From positions 1,612,001-1,676,000 of the forward strand of contig NZ_LT906443.1 in the NCBI RefSeq assembly GCF_900187135.1: a stretch of 64,000 nt of DNA, read 5' to 3'. Numbering within the stretch: position 1 is the stretch's first letter; each line of letters starts with the position of its first letter. Positions 36,452 to 45,424 of this stretch are shown in pieces. Made by a program: the position numbers and the translations under genes. The notes under the pieces were generated by a model. It ran no database searches. It had not been told where the DNA came from and saw only the letters and a list, made by a program, of their open reading frames with translations. The DNA is from Corynebacterium ulcerans (lineage in GTDB: Bacteria > Actinomycetota > Actinomycetes > Mycobacteriales > Mycobacteriaceae).

Positions 36452-37357
36452 CTATACCCAGTAGCTCACACGGAAGCGCCACTGCTTCATTGCAAGCATG
36501 GCGAGGAAAGTGCCCACGACGGTGCATCCGATGACAACGTACCAGTTCAATGGGTTGATGGGGGCGCCGATCAAGGGAGCGCGAACAACCTCCATGTAGT
36601 GATAAAGGGGGTTGAGCATAGCTAGTTTGGCGCGTTCGGAAACAGCTCCGCCTTGTGCGTAGAGGGTCTGCGTGGTCCACACAATGGGGGTGACGTAGAA
36701 CAGGAGCTGCGTGAGGGCCTCAAGAAGAGGGGAGAAGTCACGGTAGCGGGTAGCGATAATGCCAAAGAACATGGACACCCACACGCCGTTAACCACGAGC
36801 AACGCGATGGCCGGGATTCCTAGGAGGATGTCCCAGCCCAAAGGACGCGGGAACACGAGCATCAGGATGAGCCAAATCACCATGTTGTGGAAGAGGAAGA
36901 GCGTTTGCTTCCATACCAGCCGGTACACGTGTACTGAAAGGGCAGAGGGGAGTTGTTTGATCAGCCCCTCATTGGTGATAAAGACTTCGGAGCCTTCTTT
37001 GATGCATCCGGAGATGAAGTTCCACATGATAAGACCCACGGTGACGTGGGGGAGGAACTCGGCGACAGGGATCTTGAACAGCACAGAGTAAAGCAACCCG
37101 AGGGCAAGGGCCATGACACCAGTGGCGATGGTGATCCATAATGGGCCTAGGACGCTTCGGCGGTAGCGTTGCTTAATGTCTTGCCATCCGAGCTGTAGCC
37201 AGAGCTCGTGTTGCTTGAATCCGCGGACGAGATCAGACCATGCGGCTGCCAAGGTTTTGGACCGCGATGGCTTGGGGTCAACGTCGTCCACATGCGTGAT
37301 ACGAGCGATCATCGACTCGAGACTCTCGGGATTATTTACTTTGGTCTGTTCCTGCAC
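36452..37357 (-). CDS. wzm: galactan ABC exporter permease Wzm
   Basis: ABC-2 type permease of 301 residues. A soluble N-terminal ~60 residues includes the amphipathic segment before DIKQRYRRSVLGPLW, followed by about six helices. Pairs with Wzt to move lipid-linked galactan across the membrane, downstream of GlfT1. The segment FYVTPIVWTTQTLY is typical for the family. The 152-bp gap to the divergent 37510 gene holds its promoter. Confidence 0.92.
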   Translation of the reverse strand: MQEQTKVNNPESLESMIARITHVDDVDPKPSRSKTLAAAWSDLVRGFKQHELWLQLGWQDIKQRYRRSVLGPLWITIATGVMALALGLLYSVLFKIPVAEFLPHVTVGLIMWNFISGCIKEGSEVFITNEGLIKQLPSALSVHVYRLVWKQTLFLFHNMVIWLILMLVFPRPLGWDILLGIPAIALLVVNGVWVSMFFGIIATRYRDFSPLLEALTQLLFYVTPIVWTTQTLYAQGGAVSERAKLAMLNPLYHYMEVVRAPLIGAPINPLNWYVVIGCTVVGTFLAMLAMKQWRFRVSYWV

Positions 37358-37509
37358 GAATACCTACCCTAGCTGGGTTGGTGCGCGGAATGAATCCGGC
37401 AGGCATAATAAGTGAGTTCGTTGGGATGAAATTAGCAGTTGTTTCCGTTGCGGTGGTGTTGCTTTGCGTATTTTTTAAGCGATGCTCTGGAACTTTCAGG
37501 GAGTGAGAG

Positions 37510-38703
37510 ATGGCGTTTGATGTAGCTCGTGTGCGAGGTGCTTACACCTCCGTGAGCGGTACGTGGACTTATCTCAATGCACAGGAGCAACCGCAAATCC
37601 CGGAACGGGTGTCGTCTGCGGTTTCCCGAGGTTTTCGCAGTGCGCCACTGGCAGCAGAAATAGAGCGGGGTGGGGGATCGCATGCTCTATTACAGCGTGC
37701 GGGGCGTTTTATTGCCGACGATCACCTGTATTCCGCCCGGATGGCAATTGCGGATATGACGGGAACGTCACCGGAAGCTGTGCTTCTTGGCCCGAGCCGT
37801 GATGTGCTTTTTGCCCGGTTGTCGCGCGCGTTGCGGCCGTTGCTGCGGCGTGGATCTTCCGCTGTGTTTTCGCGCACAGATTCCTGCGGCCTTGACCTTG
37901 ATGCGGAAATACGTTGGGCGGAGCCAGATCTGGGCACAGGTGAGGTGCCTGCGTGGCAGTTTGCCAAGCTTGTCGACGGCAGCACCCGCGTCGTTGCGCT
38001 CTCCGCCGCTAGCCGCCAAGTAGGAACGATTAACCCCGTTCTAGAGATCGCGGAGCATGTGCATGATTCCTCCCGCGCGTGGGTGCTTGTCGACGCCACC
38101 CCACTCGCCGGACATCGCCCCATCACTTTGGAAGCCCTAGGTGCGGACATCATAAGCGTGGACTGCGTTGCCTTTGGTGGACCCCAAGTTGCCGCCCTGG
38201 CATTCCGCGACACCATGATGTTCCCCCGCATAGACATGGAAGCTTTTGATACGCCTGTTGCCGCTGGTCTTGCCGCTGGTGTGCCCGCAGCCGTAGACCA
38301 CCTTGCAGACCTTGACGAAGACGCACGCGGAACCCGCCGCTATCGCCTGGCGCAGGGCGTGGAGTCTGCAGCAAACTATCTGGGGTGGCTGGGGACCTAC
38401 CTTGTGGATTCCATTGAGTCGCTCCCCAACACCCACGTCTTCGGCGTGACCGGTGAAGCCGCCGCGGGCTCAGACGTGGACCGGATCCCGCACGCGACTT
38501 TCTGCATCAACGGTGTTCCAGCCGACATGATCCAGCAACGGCTGATAAACAATGGGCTGGTGACCACGGTAGCCGAGCCAGACCCCCTCCTGACAGCAAT
38601 GGGAATTGGTGACACCAAGGGGGCCATCTCCGTGGGACTAGGGCCCTACAACACGGTCGCGGATGTGGATCAGCTTATTCGTGTTGTGGCGAGCTTGGCC
38701 TAG
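37510..38703 (+). CDS. class-V aminotransferase-fold protein lacking PLP lysine
   Basis: Protein of 397 residues with the fold of cysteine desulfurase/class V aminotransferases; it resembles mycobacterial Rv3778c, which lies in the same neighbourhood. LVDATPLAGHRPI keeps the PLP-ring aspartate region. Where the Schiff-base lysine should be (HKxxGP in desulfurases), the sequence reads CVAFGGPQ. Only two lysines exist in the whole protein (in FAKLVDG and DTKGAIS), neither at that position. It is therefore probably not a standard PLP enzyme. Its 3' end overlaps the convergent oxidoreductase stop by 4 bp. Function unknown. Confidence 0.8.
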   Translation: MAFDVARVRGAYTSVSGTWTYLNAQEQPQIPERVSSAVSRGFRSAPLAAEIERGGGSHALLQRAGRFIADDHLYSARMAIADMTGTSPEAVLLGPSRDVLFARLSRALRPLLRRGSSAVFSRTDSCGLDLDAEIRWAEPDLGTGEVPAWQFAKLVDGSTRVVALSAASRQVGTINPVLEIAEHVHDSSRAWVLVDATPLAGHRPITLEALGADIISVDCVAFGGPQVAALAFRDTMMFPRIDMEAFDTPVAAGLAAGVPAAVDHLADLDEDARGTRRYRLAQGVESAANYLGWLGTYLVDSIESLPNTHVFGVTGEAAAGSDVDRIPHATFCINGVPADMIQQRLINNGLVTTVAEPDPLLTAMGIGDTKGAISVGLGPYNTVADVDQLIRVVASLA

Positions 38704-39659
38704 CTGGTGGCGTCGGCAAGCAATACAAGCGTGCCGGACACCTCGCCGGAATCCAGCAGCTCATGGGCTTTCTGAGCCTCCGACAGCGGCATCATGGCAT
38801 GAATGCGGTGAACGATTCTGCCCGATTCCAGCAACGGCCAGATATTCTTCACCGTGTCAGCGACTATCCGAGCCTTATCCGAGCGGTCGCGCGCACGCAA
38901 AGCGGTGGCCGAGATCGTCCCGCGTTTGCTCAGCAACCGGCCGACATTCAGTTCGCCCTTCACCCCGCCCTGCATTCCGATGGTGACCTGATGTCCATCC
39001 ATGGCTAGCGCACGGACATTCTGGTCAAGATACTTGGCTCCCATGATGTCCAAGATGCGGTCGCACTTGTTCTTGAGAATCTCCGCGAAATCTTGCTCAC
39101 GATAATTGATCAGGATGTCCGCGCCGAGCTCGCGACACACCTCAAGTTTTTCCGCGGAACCCGCCGTGACCGCCACCGTGGCGCCGATATGTTTAGCCAT
39201 CTGAATAGCAAACGTGCCGATCCCGCCGGCACCGCCATGAATGAGGATTGTGTGCTCCGGCTTGAGACCAGTCAGCATGCCGATATTCGACCACACGGTA
39301 CACGCGACCTCAACGATCGCCGCGGCCTCGGCAAAGGAATAACCAGCAGGAATCGGCATGAGCTGTCCCTCAGGAACCACAGCGAGCTCCGCATAGCCGC
39401 CACCAGCCAAAAGACAGGCAACCTTGTCACCCTTCTTCCACGAAGTATCGCCTGGATCCTCCACAACGCCAGCGCACTCAAGTCCCAGAATTTCCGACTC
39501 TCCGGGTGGCGGCGGGTAATGTCCCGCAGCCTGCAGTAGGTCTGCACGGTTAACCCCGCTGGCCTTAACCCGAATCAGGGCACAACCAGATTCTAGCTGC
39601 GGATCGGCGACGTCTTGATACGATAATTGCTTGTTCTCATCGATGATGATTGCCTTCAT
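38700..39659 (-). CDS. NAD(P)H-quinone oxidoreductase, zinc-independent MDR family
   Basis: Medium-chain reductase of 319 residues, PIG3/QOR type. N-terminal KAIIIDENKQLSYQDV, nucleotide motif HGGAGGIGTFAIQMAKHIGA, and NYREQDF. No structural or catalytic zinc cysteines. It would reduce quinones or enones with NADPH. The start at 39659 is set by the domain N-terminus; the upstream frame runs into the tRNA-Ser gene and is not coding. Rv3777-like, a common neighbour of the 37510 protein. Confidence 0.9.
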   Translation of the reverse strand: MKAIIIDENKQLSYQDVADPQLESGCALIRVKASGVNRADLLQAAGHYPPPPGESEILGLECAGVVEDPGDTSWKKGDKVACLLAGGGYAELAVVPEGQLMPIPAGYSFAEAAAIVEVACTVWSNIGMLTGLKPEHTILIHGGAGGIGTFAIQMAKHIGATVAVTAGSAEKLEVCRELGADILINYREQDFAEILKNKCDRILDIMGAKYLDQNVRALAMDGHQVTIGMQGGVKGELNVGRLLSKRGTISATALRARDRSDKARIVADTVKNIWPLLESGRIVHRIHAMMPLSEAQKAHELLDSGEVSGTLVLLADATS

Positions 39660-39739
39660 ATCCACCCACTTTAAAGAAATTCGCCTACTTCGGGTAGACT
39701 CCTTAACTTGTTGGCACGCTTTAAGCGCGCGAACGCGAT

Positions 39740-39824
39740 GGAGATGTGGCAGAGCGGCCGAATGCACTGGTCTTGAAAACCAGCGATGGGAAACCATCCC
39801 AGGGTTCAAATCCCTGCGTCTCCG
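39740..39824 (+). tRNA. tRNA-Ser (anticodon UGA)
   Basis: Acceptor GGAGATG pairs with CGTCTCC, discriminator G39824. Anticodon stem CTGGT/ACCAG with loop CTTGAAA, anticodon TGA at 39774-39776. Long variable arm (GATGGGAAACCATC) and T-loop GTTCAAATC. CCA is not encoded. Confidence 0.95.
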
Positions 39825-39832
39825 CCGGTAGC

Positions 39833-39872
39833 GAAACCGCAGGTTGTGAGTGACCTGCGGTTTCTTCTTTTT
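39833..39872 (+). terminator. terminator after tRNA-Ser(UGA)
   Basis: Perfect 12-bp stem GAAACCGCAGGT / ACCTGCGGTTTC with 8-nt loop, then TTCTTTTT. Confidence 0.85.
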
Positions 39873-40088
39873 GTCTGGATATGTGGGGGTCAGGGGCAAA
39901 AATGTATGTCGGGTCGGCGTGTCGTAAAGAGCTGGTTGCTCTGTTTGCTGGTCGTTTTTCAATCAGTGGGGGTGAAGGCGTTCTTTGGTGATTCGAAGGA
40001 AGGGCGCAACCATTTCCCTTTCGAACGAGGTGTTCTTGGCTTTTTGTAGGGGCGAGTGTGAGTTAGGGGTAGCAGGGGCGAGACTCAG

Positions 40089-41126
40089 TCAACAATGAGA
40101 ATCTTCTTTCTTCATTAAAGATAAAACAGTGGACACTGTGTCCACTTGCATACTTCCGTCTAGGACGGAAACAAAAGCCCCACGATAATTCTCTAGATCT
40201 AGGACAATCGCCGACCCAAATCCGTTGGCATAACCGTTATGCCACGCCAGCTCACCAGTGGAACCAGTGGCCTCCTGAATAAACCACCCGGCTCCGATGG
40301 AATGCGATAGGCCGTCAGAGCTTTCAAAATCTGTACGGCTTAATGGTGTGAAAGCGCTTGTCCAGCCCGGCAGTGGATGGTTGAGTATGGCGTCCAGAAT
40401 GATCACCATATCGCCTGCTGACGCTCGAACCCCACCAGCTGGAGCGTAGCCTTCTCCCGTCCACGGTTCCTGTGAGGTGTTGAATATGCTCAATCCGGGA
40501 ACGTCGCTAGACAGTTCTAGATCGCCAGGTCCCGGCACATACAGGTTCGGGCAGCCCAGCGGTTTTGCTATGCGATTGGCAATGAGATCCGGATAGGAGA
40601 CTCCATCAGCGGCGGCCAGGGCGTGCCCAAGCGCAGAACCCCCAAGATTGGAATAGTGAAATCCTTCGGGGTGGACAGGGGCTTTTCTTAAATGGGAGAC
40701 AAACTCCTCGAGAGTTTCCGGTTGGGGATCTTTCTTCCGCAACAGACGCCAACGAGACTGGAACGAAGCGCGTCGTCCGCCACCAATGGTTGGCAATCCG
40801 GAAGTGTGAGTCACGAGAGATTCCAGGGTTACTAAACCGGCGGCCACACCAGTCAATGGAAGGAATTTATCCAAGGTGTCTTCTCCTGACACAGTGCCTT
40901 CAGCGACCATTGAGGAGTAGATCAACCCATTAAGGGCTTTGCCTATCGAACCCATGTGGAACGTACGCTCTGGAGCAACCCCCACTCCCGCAGTAAGTGA
41001 TCCGCTTGGGAGTCCAGGGCTAACGAACGCTACGCACGCTCCGAGATGATCCGTTCCGTCCAGCTCGCGTTGAAGTTTCGCCGATAACAAGTGATCACCG
41101 TAAAGGTGCGTGAGTTTATCCTTCAT
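40089..41126 (-). CDS. serine hydrolase, beta-lactamase/DD-peptidase fold (class C-like)
   Basis: Protein of 345 residues with penicillin-binding-type active-site motifs: SxxK as Ser60-Ile-Gly-Lys63, YxN as Tyr158-Ser-Asn160, and a His-Asn-Gly triad (WHNGYANG) near the C-terminus. No signal peptide, so it may be cytosolic, and an esterase or peptidase rather than an antibiotic-degrading enzyme. An earlier in-frame start exists at 41174. It lies directly downstream of the broken ArsR-type gene, which probably once controlled it. Confidence 0.82.
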   Translation of the reverse strand: MKDKLTHLYGDHLLSAKLQRELDGTDHLGACVAFVSPGLPSGSLTAGVGVAPERTFHMGSIGKALNGLIYSSMVAEGTVSGEDTLDKFLPLTGVAAGLVTLESLVTHTSGLPTIGGGRRASFQSRWRLLRKKDPQPETLEEFVSHLRKAPVHPEGFHYSNLGGSALGHALAAADGVSYPDLIANRIAKPLGCPNLYVPGPGDLELSSDVPGLSIFNTSQEPWTGEGYAPAGGVRASAGDMVIILDAILNHPLPGWTSAFTPLSRTDFESSDGLSHSIGAGWFIQEATGSTGELAWHNGYANGFGSAIVLDLENYRGAFVSVLDGSMQVDTVSTVLSLMKKEDSHC

Positions 41127-41195
41127 GCTGCACCTATTTCCAAAGTTGCAGTACTTCCATGATCGCTTCTCCAAAAGCAGACTTCCACAATAGTC

Positions 41196-41600
41196 CTACT
41201 CTCCTGATGCGATAATGCAGGCCATTAATGGAATCACTCGGGCCGCAGGAATCTCGTAATAGCCGCGAGTAACTGCCTGTAGCCAGCCGGCATCCACAAG
41301 TTATCGTAAGTGATGATGTAGCTGGCCTGTAGTCCCCAAAATATCCAGAACAGCCAAATCGACCGTCTTATGAGTTCCATTCATGATGCACCTCAATAAC
41401 TCCAGACGTACAGGGTGGCCAAGAGCAGCTAAAGCTGCAGCGCTGCCATCCCATTCTCTGTTGAGTAGATTCTCGGAAAGTCGCTCTTGTTGCCACTCAA
41501 CAGGCCCCTCCTCCAGCTGAACTTTTCCGGCAAAGATAACAGAATCTCGGTCCGGACGCCTCAGCGGACGGAACCAAGCCCGCTGAGGCTGGGGTTTCAT
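41196..41600 (-). pseudogene. ArsR-type winged-helix regulator, interrupted by in-frame TAA
   Basis: The frame from 41600 encodes a winged-helix regulator (ALGHPVRLELLRCIMNG, then TTGQLHHHLR). It is stopped by TAA at 41303-41301. Beyond the stop the same frame continues with sensible wing sequence (LVDAGWLQAVTRGYYEIPAA, then RVIPLMACII) to a TAG at 41196-41198, giving a 134-codon full gene. A single C-to-T change (CAA to TAA) explains the break. It ends 69 bp before the serine hydrolase ATG. A truncated product would lack the wing and dimerisation helix. Confidence 0.75.
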
Positions 41601-41624
41601 GCTGCGACTTGTTCTACACCGCTG

Positions 41625-42656
41625 CTATGAGAAGCTTGCATCCCAGGCAGCAAGAAGGCGATCAGTTTCCTCGCTATTGGTCACGGTGATTCGGACTCCC
41701 TCAGGGAATGCGCGGACGACCACGTCATGGTTGCGGAGCTGCTCCGCTATTTCCATGGGGGACTCTGGGCGGGAATCGGCGGGGATCCATACGAAGTTAG
41801 CTTGAGAGTGGCCTGCACCAACGTGGTCAGCTACGCGGTCGCGATTGGTCACTACCTCTTCAGTGCGTTCCATGAGCTCGTCGAGGTTTTCTAATGAGGC
41901 GATTGCGCCCGCCTGAGCAACGGCGTTCACACCGAAGGGGAGAGCGACTTTATTGAGCGCTTCAATGAGGCTAGGGGAGCCGAAAGCGTAACCGATTCGG
42001 ATGCCTGCCAAACCAAAAGCCTTAGAGAAGGTTCGGAGGCCTACGAGGTTGGGGTAGGCGTCGATAAGCTCTGTAGCAAGAGGCGTATCCTCTGCGCGGA
42101 CGTACTCGATATAGGCCTCATCAAGCGCGACAAGCACATTGCTTGGGACCTTGTTCATGAACGCTAGGAACGCGTCTTGAGAGATGAGAGTGCCCGTTGG
42201 ATTATTGGGGTTGCACACGAAAATGAGTCGAGTATTTTCCGTGATGGCTGCGGCCATGGCATCAAGATCGTTGAAGCCCTCTTTAAGTGGTACGGCTACC
42301 GGCGTAGCGCCAGTCACATGCACAAAGATGGGGTAGGCCTCAAAGCTGCGCCAAGGGAAAATCACCTCATCGCCTGGCCCTGCGGAGATCTGAACTAATT
42401 GCTGGCAGAGAGCGGAAGAACCGCAGCCCACTGCCACTTGTTGGATACCTAAACCGAGATGCTCAGCCAGACGTTTTCTAATCTCCTCAGCGCCCATGTC
42501 GGGGTAACGATTAACGGTGGTAGCGGCTTTTGCCATTGCCTCCGCTGCACCAGGAAGCGGGCCGAAAGCGACCTCGTTGCTAGAAAGCTTTAGCGTATGG
42601 TCTGCATGGTGCCCCGGAACATAAGTGGGAATTTGTGCTAAGTCTTCTCGGATCAT
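41625..42656 (-). CDS. pat: histidinol-phosphate/aromatic aminotransferase family protein
   Basis: PLP aminotransferase of 343 residues in the HisC family. The PLP lysine lies in RTFSKAFGLAGIRIGYAF and the cofactor Asn/Asp segments are FVCNPNNPTGT and VALDEAYIEY. Short HisC-like proteins of this type in corynebacteria (Pat) act in phenylalanine/aromatic amination; mycobacterial counterpart Rv3772. Position outside a his operon favours Pat over HisC. The start ATG is at 42656 beside a tRNA gene. Confidence 0.88.
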   Translation of the reverse strand: MIREDLAQIPTYVPGHHADHTLKLSSNEVAFGPLPGAAEAMAKAATTVNRYPDMGAEEIRKRLAEHLGLGIQQVAVGCGSSALCQQLVQISAGPGDEVIFPWRSFEAYPIFVHVTGATPVAVPLKEGFNDLDAMAAAITENTRLIFVCNPNNPTGTLISQDAFLAFMNKVPSNVLVALDEAYIEYVRAEDTPLATELIDAYPNLVGLRTFSKAFGLAGIRIGYAFGSPSLIEALNKVALPFGVNAVAQAGAIASLENLDELMERTEEVVTNRDRVADHVGAGHSQANFVWIPADSRPESPMEIAEQLRNHDVVVRAFPEGVRITVTNSEETDRLLAAWDASFS

Positions 42657-42762
42657 GGCGTTAGTTTATCCCTTGGCTAGGAATTTCGTTCACTGGCCTT
42701 GCGTTTTGTCTAAAACGCCGTTCGCGATTAGTATTGGGCGAGATTCTTTAAACGGAATCGCT

Positions 42763-42851
42763 GGAGACGTGCCAGAGCGGCCGAATGGGGCTCCCTGCTA
42801 AGGAGTTGACTTGTTTGCGCAGGTCCGGAGGTTCAAATCCTCTCGTCTCCG
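42763..42851 (+). tRNA. tRNA-Ser (anticodon GCU)
   Basis: Acceptor GGAGACG/CGTCTCC, discriminator G42851. Anticodon loop CTGCTAA with GCT at 42797-42799. Long variable arm typical of tRNA-Ser. T-loop GTTCAAATC. No encoded CCA. Confidence 0.95.
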
Positions 42852-42898
42852 CTCACTCTCACTTCGGTGGGAGCGTTTCACCGGGCCTGGTGGAACTT

Positions 42899-42971
42899 GC
42901 GCCCGTAGCTCAACGGATAGAGCATCTGACTACGGATCAGAAGGTTGGGGGTTCGAATCCCTCCGGGCGCA
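42899..42971 (+). tRNA. tRNA-Arg (anticodon ACG), copy 1
   Basis: 73 nt. Acceptor GCGCCCG/CGGGCGC, discriminator A42971. Anticodon loop CTACGGA with ACG at 42932-42934, read as ICG after deamination by TadA (56282). Identical to the copy at 49419, including most of the downstream terminator. Confidence 0.95.
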
Positions 42972-42977
42972 CGATTA

Positions 42978-43012
42978 AAACCCCAGCTCACAGTATGTGT
43001 GGGCTGGGGTTT
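42978..43012 (+). terminator. terminator after tRNA-Arg copy 1
   Basis: AAACCCCAGCTCAC pairs with GTGGGCTGGGGTTT (one wobble) around 7 nt, then CTTTGT. Same hairpin as after copy 2. Confidence 0.8.
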
Positions 43013-43068
43013 CTTTGTATGTTTGGGGTTGCCTGGGTGCCTGCCTTGTCCTCTTCTTCTTACCCGTT

Positions 43069-43147
43069 TGTCGTTTTTGAGAACGCAGCACGTCCTCGTC
43101 TTGGCGTTTTGCTAGCTGGACAACCCCTAGCGTTCTCAAAAACGACA
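43069..43147 (+). repeat. 78-bp palindromic element, copy 2
   Basis: 79 bp, ends TGTCGTTTTTGAGAACGC and CTAGCGTTCTCAAAAACGAC. The core has CGTCTTGGCGTTTTGC and GGACAACCC, related to copies 4 and 5 in the same orientation. Located between the tRNA-Arg terminator and the dicarboxylate transporter. Confidence 0.88.
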
Positions 43148-43529
43148 CAAAGTCTAGCCACAGGCTCTAGCCGCGGTCCCTAACCCTGTGCATGTGGCAA
43201 GCGCCCACCATAACGTTCATTTGGGGTTATCCTTCCTGCCTGTTTTTCCCACAGAAAACCTTTACTTATGTGTTATCTAGCGATCGTTCCCCATTATGGG
43301 GGAGGGGCGGGTCTATGCACGCTTGGCATTTGTGCAGGTGAAGCGATTTTTGCGGATTTGTCTTGGAATTTTTGGGAAAGACTTCCCTTATAGGGGGTAA
43401 AGATTGTGACTTGTCACTGTAGATTACTGAGTGTCTTTCTTCACATCACCGTGATAATCATGCACCCAGATGGTGGAGAAGCTGATCATTTTGCACTGAA
43501 TGTGCGCGAACTAGCTGGAAAGTGAGTCC
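43148..43529 (+). other. intergenic region upstream of dicarboxylate transporter
   Basis: 382 bp without a gene. GTGACTTGTCAC at 43406-43417 has perfect 5-bp inverted arms around TT and is a possible operator. No convincing promoter hexamers, riboswitch or small gene was seen. The ribosome-binding sequence GGAAAGTGAG lies just before the GTG at 43530. Confidence 0.4.
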
Positions 43530-45104
43530 GTGAGTACCCCCATTACACATGAGTCTTCAGAACACGCGTTGGCTGAAGACGCAGAAGTCCGCGATCAAAG
43601 TGAACGCCGTCGCCAGATTATTGGCCTTTTTGTTGGTCTGGCGCTGGCAGCGTTGGTGTATCTGATTTTCCCTGAGTCTTCTGTAGACGTGGTGAGCTCT
43701 GCCGATTCCAAGGGTTCCTATACTCACGGTGCATTGAGGATTACAGCCGCTATTGCGGTTTTGATGGGGGCTTGGTGGATGACTGAAGCCATTCCTCTGG
43801 CGGCTACGGCCCTGGTTCCGCTGGTTGCGTTCCCTTTGTTGCAGGTCATTGAGTTTTCTAAGATCTCGGCACCGTATGCCTCGCCAACGATTTTCTTGTT
43901 CATGGGTGGGTTTATCTTGGCGCTCGGGATGCAGCGTTGGAATCTGCACCGTCGTCTGGCTTTGAGCGTAGTGCTGCTGGTTGGTACTAAGCCCAAGCAG
44001 CTTGTCGCTGGCTTTATGCTGGCGACTGGGTTTTTATCCATGTGGGTGTCTAACACCGCAACGGCCGTAGTGATGCTTCCCATTGGCGTTTCTGTTCTTC
44101 AGCTCACTGCGGAATCCGTTGGTGGAATGCGTGCGCAGAAGAAGTTTGCCACGGGCCTGATGCTGGCTATCGCCTATTCTGCTTCGATCGGCTCATTGGG
44201 AACGATCATTGGTACACCTCCGAATGCGCTGCTGGTGGCGTACATGGCGGAGAACCATGATGTTCACATTGGTTTTGGTACGTGGATGCTCGTAGGTGTG
44301 CCACTTGCCCTGGTGTATATGGTCATCGCATGGTTCGTCTTGGTGACTGTATTTAAGCCGGAAGTGGACACGATTCCTGGCGGTCGAGAGATGATCAAGG
44401 AAGAGCTGCACAAGATGGGCGGGATGAAGTTCGGTGAAGCCGCCACGGCTGTTATCTTCGCGGGCGCAGCCCTTGCATGGGTTTTTGTTCCGCTGGTTAT
44501 TAAGTGGATGGGATGGAAGGTCTCCATTGCAGATGCTGTGATCGGTTTGGTTGCCTCGATGCTGTTGTTCCTGATCCCTGCGGATCGTAAGACGGGTATC
44601 CGTTTGATGGATTGGAAGACCGCTAATGAGCTTCCTTGGGATGTGCTGTTGTTGTTCGGTGGCGGCTTGGCATTGTCCAAGATGTTCTCGGAGTCGGGAT
44701 TGTCTCTGTGGATTGGTGAGACAGCTAAGGGTCTGGGAGTCTTGCCGTTGATCTTGCTCATCGGCGCTATTGCTGCGCTGGTGCTCATCCTCACGGAATT
44801 TACGTCCAATACTGCAACTGCGGCGACCTTCCTGCCGATTATGGCCGGTGTGGCAGTGGGCATTGGGCTGAATGCGAATGGTGATCAGAATATTCTTCTG
44901 CTCACTATCCCGGTTGCGCTCTCGGCGACCTGTGCGTTCATGCTTCCAGTGGCAACCCCACCCAACGCAATCGCGTATAGCTCTGGCTTTGTAAAGATCG
45001 GCGACATGGTTAAGGGTGGCGTGTGGCTGAACTTGATCGGAATCATTCTGGTTACTTTGGTGACCTACTTCTTGGCGATCCCGGTCTTTGACATAGTTCT
45101 TTAA
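43530..45104 (+). CDS. DASS/SLC13 family divalent-anion (dicarboxylate) transporter
   Basis: Sodium-coupled symporter of 524 residues related to the dicarboxylate carriers of corynebacteria. About 11-13 helices. The paired SNT motifs are in MWVSNTATAVVMLP and TEFTSNTATAATFLP, and the C-terminal VATPPNAIAYSSGFV is conserved. Substrates are probably succinate, fumarate or malate. GTG start with a purine-rich ribosome-binding site. Followed by a good terminator at 45125, so monocistronic. Confidence 0.9.
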   Translation: MSTPITHESSEHALAEDAEVRDQSERRRQIIGLFVGLALAALVYLIFPESSVDVVSSADSKGSYTHGALRITAAIAVLMGAWWMTEAIPLAATALVPLVAFPLLQVIEFSKISAPYASPTIFLFMGGFILALGMQRWNLHRRLALSVVLLVGTKPKQLVAGFMLATGFLSMWVSNTATAVVMLPIGVSVLQLTAESVGGMRAQKKFATGLMLAIAYSASIGSLGTIIGTPPNALLVAYMAENHDVHIGFGTWMLVGVPLALVYMVIAWFVLVTVFKPEVDTIPGGREMIKEELHKMGGMKFGEAATAVIFAGAALAWVFVPLVIKWMGWKVSIADAVIGLVASMLLFLIPADRKTGIRLMDWKTANELPWDVLLLFGGGLALSKMFSESGLSLWIGETAKGLGVLPLILLIGAIAALVLILTEFTSNTATAATFLPIMAGVAVGIGLNANGDQNILLLTIPVALSATCAFMLPVATPPNAIAYSSGFVKIGDMVKGGVWLNLIGIILVTLVTYFLAIPVFDIVL

Positions 45105-45124
45105 CCGACTAAACACCCAGTACG

Positions 45125-45156
45125 GCACCGAATGTCTTGTGATGTTCGGTGCTTTT
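45125..45156 (+). terminator. terminator after dicarboxylate transporter
   Basis: GCACCGAA / TTCGGTGC, 8-bp perfect stem with a 12-nt loop, followed by TTTT. Confidence 0.75.
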
Positions 45157-45283
45157 GCGTGACTGAACTTTGCCCCCAATAAGGGTCGAAAATCCTGTAA
45201 AACAGCAGTCGTCTGACGTTAAAATCACTAAATCATTCCCAAGGGTTTGGGTGGCGGGTTATTGTAATAGTGAGCTTCCCTCT

Positions 45284-45355
45284 GGGTGTTACTGAGCCGG
45301 TCAGAGTGCACTTTTGTTGGTGTTGTGCATTGCCGGTGTCCTCAGGCATGACCGG
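45284..45355 (+). promoter_or_regulatory. candidate BglG/LicT antiterminator (RAT) and leader hairpin
   Basis: GGGTGTTACTGAGCCGG at 45284-45300 resembles the ribonucleic antiterminator consensus beginning GGATTGTTACTG. CCGGTCA (45297-45303) is perfectly complementary to TGACCGG (45349-45355), so the 3' part of the RAT could form an alternative hairpin. It lies 70 bp before a BglG-family gene and its PTS genes. No long U-run follows, so the terminator half is unproven. Confidence 0.5.
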
Positions 45356-45424
45356 ATGATCCCCCCGCTAAGTCCACCGTGGCCTACATCTTGTTGGCCA
45401 TATGAGCCTTGAGGAGCAGCCGTT

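Noticed and set aside
39903..40049. Short plus-strand frame with a signal-like hydrophobic stretch ([20 protein letters not shown])
   Set aside because: No ribosome-binding site, no homology recognised, and it follows a tRNA terminator. The rest of 39873-40088 shows nothing I can support.
42852..42898. CACTCTCACTTCGGTGGGAGCG between tRNA-Ser(GCU) and tRNA-Arg as a terminator
   Set aside because: Stem is short and no T-run follows; the two tRNAs are more likely co-transcribed.
44193..45179. Minus-strand open frame (328 codons) opposite the dicarboxylate transporter
   Set aside because: Arg/His/Gln-rich mirror of a membrane protein, with no domain and no start signals.
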